From: Tubulanus polymorphus
Taxonomy: Eukaryota; Nemertea; Palaeonemertea; Tubulaniformes; Tubulanidae
Direction: 5' to 3'
DNA length: 64,000 nucleotides
Assembly: GCF_964204645.1 (NCBI RefSeq)
Contig: NC_134025.1
Coordinates: forward strand, 10,607,001 to 10,671,000
The notes under the pieces are model-generated. The model did not search any database. It had not been told where the DNA came from and saw nothing but the letters and a program-made list of their open reading frames with translations. The translations under genes were made by a program, and so were the position numbers. Shown piece by piece: positions 1-17,961 of the stretch; position 1 is the stretch's first letter, and each line of letters opens with the position of its first letter.

Positions 1-1175
1 AAATTTAATTCGATAAGTTTAATTCGGTTTTCAATTCCAACGCTGATGGCCATTTCATAGATTTATAATGACCTTCTTTCGAAGTGACAGTGTAACCAAA
101 TTTAATCAATTTAACTCTGGTTGCGGAGCGCCCGGGAGCTATGGGGGCATCGGCGAAGCAATCCGTCAACATCGCCTGTCTGGAGTGTCTAGAATAAATA
201 GTTCACTAATTAATACGGGCTTACGAAAGGAAATGTGGCTCATTATTTCTCGAGCCATTTTCGCATTACTCAGTCATTATTGTGTGAGTCAAAATCACTT
301 CGGGAGAACGCTCGACTTGCGGGAAATCCAGAATGCGCGCACGTTGTGCATCATATATCTTATGAAATTCATTGTGTTATACACGCCGTCGGTGATATAC
401 CTCACAACACGGTCGTTAATCCACTTTTGTTTAACGAGTTTCAACTTTCATTTTCGAATTCTTGTCGTCTGCAGAGCGCGCCGATGAGCGCAGAGCAGGC
501 GTTCCGATTTATTACTCAAGCTGGTTTATGAGCCGCTTTGACTTCGCATCCATCTTTCACAAATCAATTAGGAAACGTCTTCCGATAATCTGCCGCCATT
601 GACTGTGTACTGGGTATAACTTTGATTAGCCGGTCGTAAAATTAACAAATGCCGGCATCATTCGTAAATTGTATTCGGTTTAAACTACATCGAGGGTATT
701 GAAGCAATGAGCGACCATCTTTCTTTTATGTTTGATAGATTATCATAATAAATACTCGTCGACATTGTCCCGGGAAGATAAAGGAATTATTTCATCAATT
801 TATCACAACGTGAAATAGTTTTGAATTTTGAAATATTTTTTTGGAATTTATGTTGAGTTATTGTCAACAAACAATAAATCCAAGATTTGGCGATTCTGGT
901 TTTCCGTAAATATGTATACACAGGCCCATGTTTAGGACGAACTCCCGCTCAGGTGCCAGCCCTAAGAAAATTTGAGCGTCGAGCCTTCGAAACACGTTTT
1001 CATCCAGTTTTCGTTCAAAATAGCAACATGCTTCCAAACTTACTTGATTTGAGGACAAACTATAGGAAAAGAAGCAAAGATTCCACCCTAAATTTGCTAG
1101 AAGTTGTGAAATTGCTCCTCTTCGCCTCTCATTTTTTAAATATTTTTCCGATCGAAAACTATACCGTGACCCGAC

Positions 1176-1280
1176 ATAAGCGTGGGCACCTTACAAGAAA
1201 TTCCACTTTCATGAAAAAAAGGTTCCACTTTCACGAAAATCGAACCCCTTCCTAAAGACATGCCTGGCTACGGGCCTGAT
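1176..1280 (-). repeat. Dispersed repeat copy (partner near 52.46 kb)
   Basis: Read on the minus strand, this stretch has a CCCGTAGCC-like start, then GGGGTTCGATTTTCGTGAAAG, then two GTGGAA blocks separated by TTTTTTTCATGAAA. The same order of blocks recurs on the plus strand at about 52,455-52,560 with scattered differences. The two copies show an interspersed repeat family; the class is not recognised. Confidence 0.5.
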
Positions 1281-1641
1281 ACATGTATAGTTGTCCGTTT
1301 TCTTTGGCATTTAGTTGTTTTCAACTTTTGAATGCGATTAACCTGCCAATTCCAGTCTTCTAAGTCTTATTTATTGCCAATACAGCCAATTTCACTTCCG
1401 ATTTTCAAAGTAAAAGATTTTTGTCATTTATAATATTTGCGTCAATGAAATTTTCTTGACCATGACCTTTCCATTCGATTAAATTCGAAACGCATCATGG
1501 AATAATGTTGCACAATTCGAAGAATCCTGTTCATTCGAAACAATGGAACTTCGGCATTTTCGCATAGGCGACTGGCAAAGGGATGTATAGAAAAAACTGT
1601 TGAATCATCCGAGAATCATATTTTTTTAAACTTTTGCTCAG

Positions 1642-1714
1642 CGAGCGTGTCATGGACGTGGAGCTGAATGTCAACAAGGGTCTCTGCGGCATCGAGGGTG
1701 CCGTATCGAAGAAC
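1642..1714 (+). other. Possible isolated coding exon, unknown protein
   Basis: A 73-base island that is clearly more GC-rich than its surroundings. It is bounded by a pyrimidine-rich acceptor (TTTTGCTCAG) and a donor (GTGAGG). One plus-strand frame is open for 24 codons and gives a protein-like ERVMDVELNVNKG... segment with no low-complexity bias. The minus strand is also open here, so strand is uncertain. I recognise no family and found no partner exon nearby. It could be a lone exon of a gene with very long introns or a fragment of a mobile element. Confidence 0.2.
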
Positions 1715-2810
1715 GTGAGGAAAATTGCGCCACTTGCAGCCTGAGCAAATAATCGCGCAATTAAATTTTCTTCACGAGTTTCAGCTATACTCGCACATAA
1801 GATCAATTATCTAAACACTGCAACAGAATTGCGCGCAATTGGCTCAATTATTTACTTTTTCTGTTGAATTTGTGTGCGCAGGTTATATCGGCGTTCGTTT
1901 TATCAGATAGGCGTGGCGCCCTATGATACTCATTTATGTATTTATATGACTAATTATATTATTTCTTTGCCTGCGAGTACTGCGAGAGTCGAACAGCTGT
2001 GTGCTAAACAACTTCGTTCGCCAGTTGAGCAGCTTTTTACATTGTGCATCGGCGAAATTCAAAGCCGAATCGGTAAAAAACGGTCGTACAGTCGATTTTG
2101 ATATCGAAAAATATGTAAATGTTTTTACTACTACAATTTTTCAGAACCTCCGAAGGCATGTTTTCGACGGTTGTGTCGTCACAGCGCATATCGTGTCGTC
2201 GGTGGTGACATTAATAATGTTATGCTTGTTTTCGCCTAAATATCGTTGCTACGACAACCATTGCGTAAACAATGAGTCACACACCGTGTCGTGTTGACGT
2301 GTTGCGGCACCCGCACGCCAGTTTGAAGCTGAATTTGCTTTTACTTTCTGACAAGATAATCACCGTAATCGTATATGAATAATTGAACCATATTGGGTGC
2401 GATGGTGATGAAGCAACAATAAAAAAAATCTTCCTTGTCTCACCACTTAGCAATTTCCTCCTCGCTTGAATGCATAAAAAATGTTCATTTTTCAAATCTT
2501 ATTCCTGGTATTAAGTACTCTTTCATCTCATATGTATTTTTGAGATTAAGCAAAAACATCTGAAAATATCTTTATGAAATGATGTAACGTTTTTTTTCAA
2601 TTCCAGCAAATTTTCTTCTTAGCGTTTGTGTTTCGTAAGTGGAATAAACAATTCCGAATATTCATCATTCTTCTTAGAAATGATGAATATTGCAAAATAT
2701 ATCTCTGCGAATTAAATTCCGCCGTGGAAAACATTTTGCTGAATTATTCATCGAAAAATGTTACGTTTATTGCTATGCTCCGACAGAAACGGACATAGGA
2801 ATAATGTCAT

Positions 2811-3127
2811 ATAGTTGAACCTCGTTAATACGATTCTGTTAAAGACCAAAACCGTTTATCACGATGATTCCCAGCGTGTCCCGGCTAAGATATCCATCAA
2901 TCCAGATTTGGATAATATGAAACCCGTTTGATACGAGACAATTTCACTTTTGCCCACAAGATTCGTACGCATTGACGAGGTTCCACGGTATATTGAGTCG
3001 TCGTTTGGTACCTGAAGAAATATTGATGGTGCTATGACATAAAGACAATGCGGGCACCTATCGCAACGACGCCCAATCAATACCGATGGAGCGACAGGTT
3101 TTCTTATGAAATCGCGGTATTTCAACG
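2811..3127. mobile_element. Degenerate pogo/Tigger-like MITE (candidate)
   Basis: The left side reads TAGTTGAACCTCGTTAATACG, which resembles the CAGT(A/T)GAACCTCG terminus of pogo-type elements such as the clear one at 42,682. On the right, GAAATCGCGGTATTTCAAC gives a loose inverted match. The open minus-strand frame inside has no recognisable transposase. Confidence 0.35.
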
Positions 3128-3827
3128 ATGATTACTGATAATTTGTATACTAGAAACTGTGGATTTATTAGTCATATCGAACGCGGTCTCGGTGAAGTTA
3201 ATGCATTCTCTGAGTTCCCGCGCATCCTAATAATAGGTTACCAGTACCTGGTCGTGACTCACGCCTATAGCACTTGAAAAATTGCCACGTTTCGCAGCGT
3301 TGAGTTCTTAAAAGCCTACTTTGAGTCCGAAACAATTTGTTTATGTTACGCGCAAATGACCGAAAAAAGATGTTTCAAAATCAGTAAGTCAATTATCTAG
3401 TTGAAAATCGTTTCCAGTGCAATATTAATTCGATAGCCATCTCTAAAACTGAAGGAAGCATTCGTAAAATAGTTTTTAATCTCGTAAAATCTATACACAA
3501 TCGATGTGTACTTGATTACAGAATCACATGTGCCTAAATTCAAGGTAGGCCTGATACTTGGGTCTTTTGCGTCGCATCATCTATTTCATTTTCCAAGCCT
3601 TATATTCTTGCATCAAGTTTTTACATGGAAAATCTACGAAAACTCATGCGAATGATTTCATTCTATTTCCAGGCGTTTCCGAACGCTTTTTGACGATAGA
3701 AAATTTCGCTAAATAAAGAGAATAGCAAACTTAATCTGCGTGGGATCATATACGTATACTAAATACCCCCATATATCCATGTCACCGCACGTAGTATCGA
3801 CGTAAAGTGAGTCACCATCGTCAAATT

Positions 3828-3831
<4 letters not shown>

Positions 3832-3910
<79 letters not shown>
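3832..3910. repeat. (AT)n microsatellite
   Basis: About 79 bases of uninterrupted AT dinucleotide repeat. Long Ile-Tyr open frames that cross it are artefacts of the repeat. Confidence 0.97.
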
Positions 3911-3913
<3 letters not shown>

Positions 3914-6134
3914 GCATACAAGTAATTAGTCGTACATGTATCAACATACGTTGGAAACGTATGCTCCTGCATAATCGCAAATCGATGTGCACATTGATGA
4001 TACGCTTTATAGAGAGATATCAATACCCATAAATCATACATGCGAAATTTACAGAGAAGACCCACCACGACCGATATTGTTTTTATGTCGTCGGGAGATT
4101 TTGTTGCATAGTTTCCGTTGGAAATTTTTAAATTCCAGCTATAGAACTCGCAGCGCAACGTGAAACAATGCCTCAACTTACGAAAGGGCTCCGTGAGATT
4201 TTTACACGCACGAAATGCGCGAACTTTTAATCATATTCTCATAAAGATCAGACGCATGTCATCTGGAATGATATTCCAAGAACTGGCCCCAGAAATTGAT
4301 AGGAACTTTTAAAAAACTTAAGTTTTCTTTGCAAAATCTGATTCAGTTAGTTTAAAAGGCTGATGAGCAAAACCCCAATCAGTGTTTGGCAGATCCATCT
4401 ACTGCAAACAAGAGCACCAATGGTTGAAACTGAAATGTTTCTAACTTCCTTTATGCCGACATGAAATCATTTGAAAGCGATGTATTTTGATGTCTTATTT
4501 TTGCAGTAAAAAATGCGCATCAAAGCTGAACATTCTATGATGCAAAAATACTGGCTCTCGTCCGATGAATGAATCGTTGATGTATATAAATATATTTTCC
4601 GACGGTCCCTGCCTAAAAGCCTTTTGAGATAAGTTGGACGACGGGCCGACCGATCTCCCTCCCCTAAGTTAAAGAGGTTGAAGAAATATGTGACCGTGAG
4701 GCCTGCAGTGTGCTAGATATGACACAGGGAAGTAGTTTGTCACTGTTATGATAATCTGTTCAATAGTTGTACACATTTTCACAAATTTTTCAAATAGTTT
4801 TTTTCGGGATATCTTGTCCGGTTGTATAGGCAAACGATTTGCTCAATTCGCCCTTCCCCCTGATAATGTGGCTGTTAAGATCCGTCATCCAAGTTATTAA
4901 GAAGAAACTTTAGATACACTGATAAATCACTTGTTTGTTTAACACGAGTAAAAACGTGTTGAATGTCGAGTCAACCATCAAAAATGTTCGGTGCATTTCA
5001 TCAAATATTTCGCTCAATCTCGCTTCGGTAAATCTTCGGATATATCTCTTGTCTCGAAGGTGTTAAAACCAGCCGAGTTAACAGACTCTATCGCCACGAG
5101 GTTGGCGCCAGATCGCTGTGATTCACTGGCTCTCTCAAGACATTCCGTGGTCCTTATCTCAAAACCAATGTATAATTCCGCATTATCAAGAGCCCCACGA
5201 CTCGGCGTTAGAAGGCAAAAATCGTCATTTAGACGTCATGGAATGCCTGAAAGTCGAATCGAAGATAGTCAGTTGTTGATTTGGGTTGCGTCATTTTCCT
5301 TTTTCCGATACGCTTTCTTTCAGCAACGTGTTGATCGATGATTTTTGAAAATTTTAGAAAACGGAAGCATCCTTTTCGATCTGTGCGTTATCATAACAGT
5401 CAGTGAAACAATCTATAAAGTTTAAAACAAACGTGAACGTTTTTACTTTTTTCACTTCGATATCTACTTGATGCCGCATCCTGGACTATAGGTATCGCGT
5501 GGGTGATTACCTATTGGTCTTCGTGGGAAAACAAACGTGCATTTTTTTCCGTCTTTTTCAGAATTCCTGTGGTTTTATTCATATCGTGTCATTCGATAAT
5601 TTTTTCGTTGATAACATTTCTCTCTTGTCTGGCTATAATTCGATATGTACACGAATCTCATTAGAAATATACTCTCCAAGTTGGGATACTTTTTCATGAT
5701 TTTCTATCGTTTAAAAGCAATTGATAATTTCAACTGAATTCACTTCAGGGATCGGGCTTTGAGTATGATTCAGTATGTACCGAACATCAAGTCGTCAGTT
5801 TATAATCCGCTTTTGCGGCTGATTATCATGTCCTTCACTTTGTATGACTAAAATACTGGCGCCAAAAGATCAAAGACGAGAATGCAGAGGAGCCATTCGC
5901 GCGCGCATGATATGATATGATATTTCATTCTCGAAATGATGATTATCAATTCAAACGCAATATATATAAATCTACGTACTGGCAGAAGCTTCGACGGGTT
6001 TGAAAATGTAGGTATTTTCTGTGAAGCTGTTCAGATAATGCAAGGCTAGGTAAGGAGATTTTCAAAGGAGTCACAATACCCCTCCCAAATTTTGAAGCTT
6101 CTTAAATTGTGAACAAAATTCAGGCAAAAATCAG

Positions 6135-6226
6135 TGCCCCAGGAGAGGCTCGAACTCTCAACCTCCGCATAGCTCAGCCTGGACTGTCTATAAGTACGGC
6201 GCGCTAACCGATTGTGCCACTGGGGC
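6135..6226 (-). tRNA. tRNA-Ile (anticodon UAU), with 18-nt intron
   Basis: On the minus strand the sequence folds as a full cloverleaf. The acceptor stem is GCCCCAG/CTGGGGC with discriminator A, the D arm is GCAC...GCGC with the AATCGGTTA loop, the anticodon stem is CCGTA/TGCGG, the variable loop is AGGTT, and the T arm is GAGAG-TTCGAGC-CTCTC. The anticodon TAT is complementary to 6190-6192. An 18-base intron (6171-6188) follows one base 3' of the anticodon, the normal position for nuclear introns and typical of animal tRNA-Ile(UAU). The mature length without CCA is 74 nt. A run of five T, the expected Pol III terminator, follows a few bases downstream (complement of 6126-6130). The stems and A/B boxes are intact, so a functional gene is more likely than a SINE remnant. 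Confidence 0.93.
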
Positions 6227-6530
6227 GCTTGTTAAACCGCGTTGAGTCACAACTACATAAATGCTAGCATCGTTATCGATCGCGTGAGTGTCAAACGCAA
6301 AGTCAAGCGTCAACGAATATTTATTCGTATTGAAAATCGGTCCTCGAATTGATATTATCATATTGAGTTAAGTTATCGCATTCTAACGGTTCCAGGGGCC
6401 AATTTCGAGGCTACGGCCATGGAGATATTTTCCATGTTCACAAACTTTGCTGCTTTGCAGCAGTTTGACTGCTTTATTTGGCTGCTTTGTAGCAGTTTGA
6501 AGCTAAATTTATCTCTATGATTAAGATGAA

Positions 6531-6664
6531 ATCACAAACCCCATGCAATTGAATTTACTAAATTATTACGCATTTATGTAGAGAGTTCGGTAGATAGATC
6601 ACAAACCCCATACACTTGAATTTACTAGATTATTACGCATTTAGGTAGAGAGGTCGGTAAACGA
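6531..6664. repeat. Tandem duplication, two 67-bp units
   Basis: Two adjacent units (6531-6597 and 6598-6664) both start ATCACAAACCCCAT and share GAATTTACTA, ATTATTACGCATTTA and GTAGAGAG, with a few substitutions. Just upstream (about 6448-6500), GCTGCTTTG(C/T)AGCAGTTTGA occurs twice. Confidence 0.8.
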
Positions 6665-7304
6665 AGGATCCACGAAAGCTTCAAAAGATCTACTAATGTT
6701 TTGGATCATTTTGTAATCAGTGTTTTAGAATAAAACGGTACTTCAAGTGATATTATTGTAAACCACTTCCAAACTCATGTGTAAAGGCGGTATAGAAATA
6801 AGACTTATTATCATTTTTAAAAGCGAAAAACAAAATTAAATTTCATCTTTTTAATAAACTATCTCTTTCATAAACGGTTTAATCCATCCTGTTGATTGGA
6901 TTTGTTGGATATCCTGATATTCTATTTGTAGGGGCAGACCCAAGGGGATTTTATGGGAGTATCGTCTGCCAAAAATTGCTGCAGGTAATGCACAAATTAT
7001 GAATGTATTTTTCATTAAAATACATATATCACATTTAGAACTGCGCTTTCCCCACTCTGCTCAAATTTCTGGATCCGCCACTGATTGGATTGAATTTCCT
7101 TTTCTTCTTTACTTTCGTCTTTCATTTTCGTCAGTGGTTTGACAATTTTATTCGAATCATTACGCCACTCAGAACCGTCTCTACCTCTTGCAGTGGTCGT
7201 GGCTCTGTAAATCTTGTGAATATCCATGATATTTTCTGTTCAGTTAATAGAACAAGCAACAGAGATTGAAAAACTCGCGCATTTTATAGCAAATGACTAG
7301 ATTT

Positions 7305-9811
7305 TTTATTATATCATTAAATATTCAATATGTCAACAAAGTCGAACCGGTGTACAAAAATCCTTTACACAACTTTTATCAATTTGTACAAGATATCTTA
7401 ATTACACCGCGCATTTTCTTTCATTTATATATATAATATATGCAGCATTGGATTACCATATACACTTATATACATTGTGTAACATCTTTTTTGATAAGAC
7501 ACATTCAAGCGTTCGTAATTGATGAAAATGAATTTCTCGTCGGATTAATGAAAATGGACCTTATACACTACATACATTAAAACCCCTAGATCCAGTTCTA
7601 CGCAGTTCTGAATTAGAATTCGAGTTTAAACATTGAAAATGAACTAATCTTAACTCAGAATCAACTCTAACTCACGACTAAAGAACTGGATCCATAGTTT
7701 TCAAATTTTGCGATATAAATTTGACAGAAGTGTGCATATACTATAGAACTATCATTGCTGCCTTATAAGTTTTGAGGCTTTCGTACAAATCGTAACTTCG
7801 AATCGAAATTCAAGAAAAAGAAATCGAGTATCTACTTTACAAGGTGATAGTGTTTTGATTATACCGTGAAAGCTATACAGACTTGTACAACACAGAAGGC
7901 TTATATTCATGGAACAATGAATCCATGCTTTTAAATGGTTTGATATACACGGGGAGCACCATCGAAGATATAACTAACCACTGAAGAAAAGAACACCAAA
8001 TACAGTTAAGACAAATAATGACTTTTTTGTGTACACACACGCAAGTGTATAGATGTTTTTATCCCTCCCGATAAAAGAAGACAATAATATAGATACGATT
8101 ACATGTGTTGAATTTCTACATAATTACACGAAGTTTAAACTAAAACAGAACCCAACGATTCTCATACATACACTAATACAAATCGTGTGAATATGATTTT
8201 AATCAATTTATATACAAAAGAAGTAATACGAAGAAATTATTTATGAGTCTGTTTTTTAATTTCGTTACGTCTAAGCTAAGACGGCTATTTTTTTCTTACA
8301 CAATTTCGACGCCGAAGCCGAATGTCGCATTCGTCAATTGGAACAGACAATATACTGATATATAATGATAATAAGATATATCTTACGTTAGGAAATAAGA
8401 AAAAAAAATGAATTATAGCCATTCAAACCCCACAGCAAAAATTACTAAATAAATGTCCATTATAGGAAAACGAAGAAGATACATGCATAAAACGTCTTTG
8501 AGTACGTAAGAACTCGGCTCTCTCTCTCTCGAGTTTTTCTAAACTTGCAGCAGTATTTGCATAGTTTAAGGCATTCGGGTGCTAATACTGCGACGAAATA
8601 TATCGGTAGAACGCGACGAAATGGACGTTTTTGATCTTTCTTTCGACGCCATTCGTCACACACCGAAGCAGATGTTCTTGTCATTTTTTGTGTAGATTAT
8701 CTACTATTGTTTTTCTCACAATTTTCCATGCAAAGAGTACAAAAATGCATTCGTCAAACTTATACGAAGAAGTCCCTGATATAATACTCTTAAATATGGA
8801 TTAATATAAACATAAACATGTATATCATACATCATGTCTTAGAACAATGGATAATATAAATAGCTTAATATGTTTCTAGGCTATTTTGCCAGTCAAAGAA
8901 CGCATCAGCACCACATTTCAACTGAAATATACATTTTGAGATTGAGTTTCGACATTAGTGCCGTGTCCCTTTCTAGGTGCGAGTTCAAGGTCGCAATCAG
9001 TTGGTATAGAAGAAAATTTTAACTCACAACTTTTTTGGATCGGAACATTGATGGCGTTGGTGGTTTACAAAATCGCGCTCGCACATATGCGATCCATTTT
9101 TATCAAAACACTGCACACAGCTGGTGGAATGTTGGTCGGTTCATATAAGTTATCGATGACATATATATAAAAAATACTAATCGCTAATCTTCAATTCAAT
9201 TCGATTGAAGGCGTGTTTCATAATACACGCTCAATGGCTTATAGTAGTAAAACGCTTCATGTTTCATAAATAGATCGCTTTGATTTTATATGTATTGATT
9301 CTTTACGATAATGATATGTTCTCTTCCTGCGATGTTCTACGACGACCGTTTATAAAAATACAAAATTACCGAAATTACAAATCGATATTTTAAAAAGAAT
9401 TGTTCCCTCTATCGCGCGGCCGACATTTTACCGAGGTATGTATATAATAGGCATGTTGGCATTGATAACATTTTTCTGCGCATACAAAATATACGCCAGG
9501 GCTTTTCGGTTTTTATTCCCACGATAAGGTGTTGATACAGAAAACTTAGACCTGCATGCACTCGACGCCCCGGGAAAAGGTGGTTTTTGTTACATCATTA
9601 AACATAAATATGTACTGTATAAATGCACTTGGCTGCTGTGTGTTCATATAACACGGATATAAAATACAAAGTAGGTGTGACAGATCGAACTGTGTGTGTA
9701 TACCGTGTTGATCGTATAGATCAAAGGCGCGTTATTATGGAAGATGATTCATAATCTATCGAATAGCATAAGTTATATATAAGCGATTACGCGTTTTGGT
9801 GGTACATATTT

Positions 9812-9848
<37 letters not shown>

Positions 9849-10236
9849 CAAAAAAATTGCCGACTGTCCATATATACTATATAATGATGGAGCATATAGG
9901 CGTGATTGTGTATTGTATAAGTGGAGAGATTACGTGCCCTCGTCTATCATTCATACTTAATTCGACAGTCAATTCTTTTGTTTTTCTTCAATTCACTCAA
10001 TTCAATTGTCCCTGAGTTCGTCATTTTTCGTAAATAGATCGCAACATTTTGATCGTGGCTGCTGCAGCTACCGATTCCTGACGTACGCGCGCGGTAACGT
10101 CGCGCATACGAGGGAAAGCGAGAGACAGTTTTTACAGTTTTTTTATGGATGGAATGTTCCCGATGATGATTTTTCGCTCTTTGAACACCACGCAAAATGA
10201 AATGTTCGTCTGCTCCGGGAGTGTAGTTGTTTTCTT
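7305..10236 (-). other. DUSP10: Probable DUSP10 3' UTR and flanking DNA
   Basis: This AT-rich, stop-rich DNA lies directly downstream of the DUSP10 stop codon, with no other gene in it. AATAAA signals on the minus strand occur at 9512-9517 (about 0.7 kb past the stop) and at 7305-7310 (about 2.9 kb past). I cannot tell which is used. An AT repeat lies at 9814-9844. Long 3' UTRs are common for MAPK phosphatase mRNAs, but the extent here is inference. Confidence 0.4.
9814..9844. repeat. (AT)n microsatellite
   Basis: About 31 bases of AT dinucleotide repeat inside the presumed 3' UTR or downstream flank of DUSP10. Confidence 0.95.
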
Positions 10237-16631
<6,395 letters not shown>

Positions 16632-17700
16632 TGATCTATGGTCACAGTAAAACTATATATACTTCCACAGGATTATTCAACCCGAGCCGCGTCGCCAAAC
16701 TGTCCTGAATACAACAGAAACCGTCGCTACCTTAACTTATCAGCTGATAACTCCGATCTAGTACAGTCTACTATATCAGACCGGGGGATACAACTTACTA
16801 ACATTAATGATAACATTAAGATGACTATACAAGAAGAGAGCGAAGTGTACCCTACGAGCGATAGAGCATTGTATCCCACATCATTCTCGCTGCTTTGTGC
16901 TTTTACTAAACTCTCTGACTACTCTGACATGACATCATCAACGAACTCCATTCAACGCTTCCGATTTGCAGTTTGATTGTTATTGCTACGGTGAGTCATC
17001 CACTTCGTGAGCGTTCGGAATCTCGTCGGGTTCTCGCTAGTGCTCGTCAATTGCCGAGAGCCAACCTGTTGCTAGTTATTACTCATACCTCTTTCTCTCC
17101 CTAACGCGCACACAAAGGCAATAAAACGGCGAATTTACGAACGCACCCAATTCTAAAAGAACCTGTACGAAAATTAATTCATAAACCTCATACACACGAT
17201 ATTAGGATCGTTATCGGTTATTTGCTTGTAATTTCTTCTTCTTTTTATTTGAATTTGATTATTCCGATTATGAATAATCAATGGTTCTACAATGAGTCGA
17301 ATGATCGTCGAACAGGGGAAATATTTCGAAATGTATCGGTCAATTTCCCTTCTCTTATTCGTCATGGTTTATACGGAAAACGTTTGAAAGAATCATGTCC
17401 TAGAACACGTCAACCACAGCCACGTCGGTTCGTTCCAATCCGCTCCTCATGTTACTCAATACGGAAGATGTATCATGGAAGCGGGAGAATGATGAATAAG
17501 AAGTATTTATTCCCCATCATCATCAATGGCCATACAGTTTATTAATATCGCAGTGGGAAATACGCACATCAAAATGTGACGTGTGTTACGGGTCTAAAGA
17601 CTTTTTCCGGAAGTCTGTTAATTCGCCTGAAGTGGCTTTCGTTCCAGTTAATTCGTTTTCGAACATACAATTGCATTTTCAATCCGGCATTGCATTTACG

Positions 17701-17961
17701 CAGGGCGGATCCTAGCGAGGGTGCCAGGAGGTGCTGTTTCCTAAAAGTGTCAAGTTGCCCTGAAATTATACGGGAAAATGAAAAACATCAAATCAATACT
17801 TTAAAAAAAAGTTTAAATTCATAAGCTTGTTCTCTTTATTTCCAAAAAAATGAGTAAATGTTTACGATAATATTTCTTTTCGGTGTGCCCTTTTGATTAT
17901 TATGATATGCCGCATTTCGGCGATGCACCCTCTCTGAATCAGACCCCTAGATCTACCCCTG
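17701..17961. mobile_element. hAT-type MITE (candidate)
   Basis: The 261-bp stretch begins CAGGGCGGATCCTAG and ends CCCCTAGATCTACCCCTG. Its imperfect terminal inverted repeats are of the CAGGGGCGGATC(C/T)AG kind common in invertebrate hAT elements. The flanks TTTACG and TTTATG are a possible degenerate target duplication. There is no coding capacity. Confidence 0.5.

Larger units (their letters stand above)
1..6134. other. Intergenic DNA, no confident gene
   Basis: AT-rich sequence with many short open frames and no recognisable protein domain. It holds one GC-rich exon-like island near 1.64-1.71 kb, one copy of a dispersed repeat near 1.18-1.28 kb, a degenerate pogo-like element near 2.8-3.1 kb and an AT microsatellite near 3.83-3.91 kb, each listed separately. 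I see nothing else I can support. Confidence 0.6.

Noticed and set aside
68-531. Overlapping plus-strand frames at the left edge
   Set aside because: No domain, no splice context and no codon bias; they overlap each other in different frames, as expected of chance frames.
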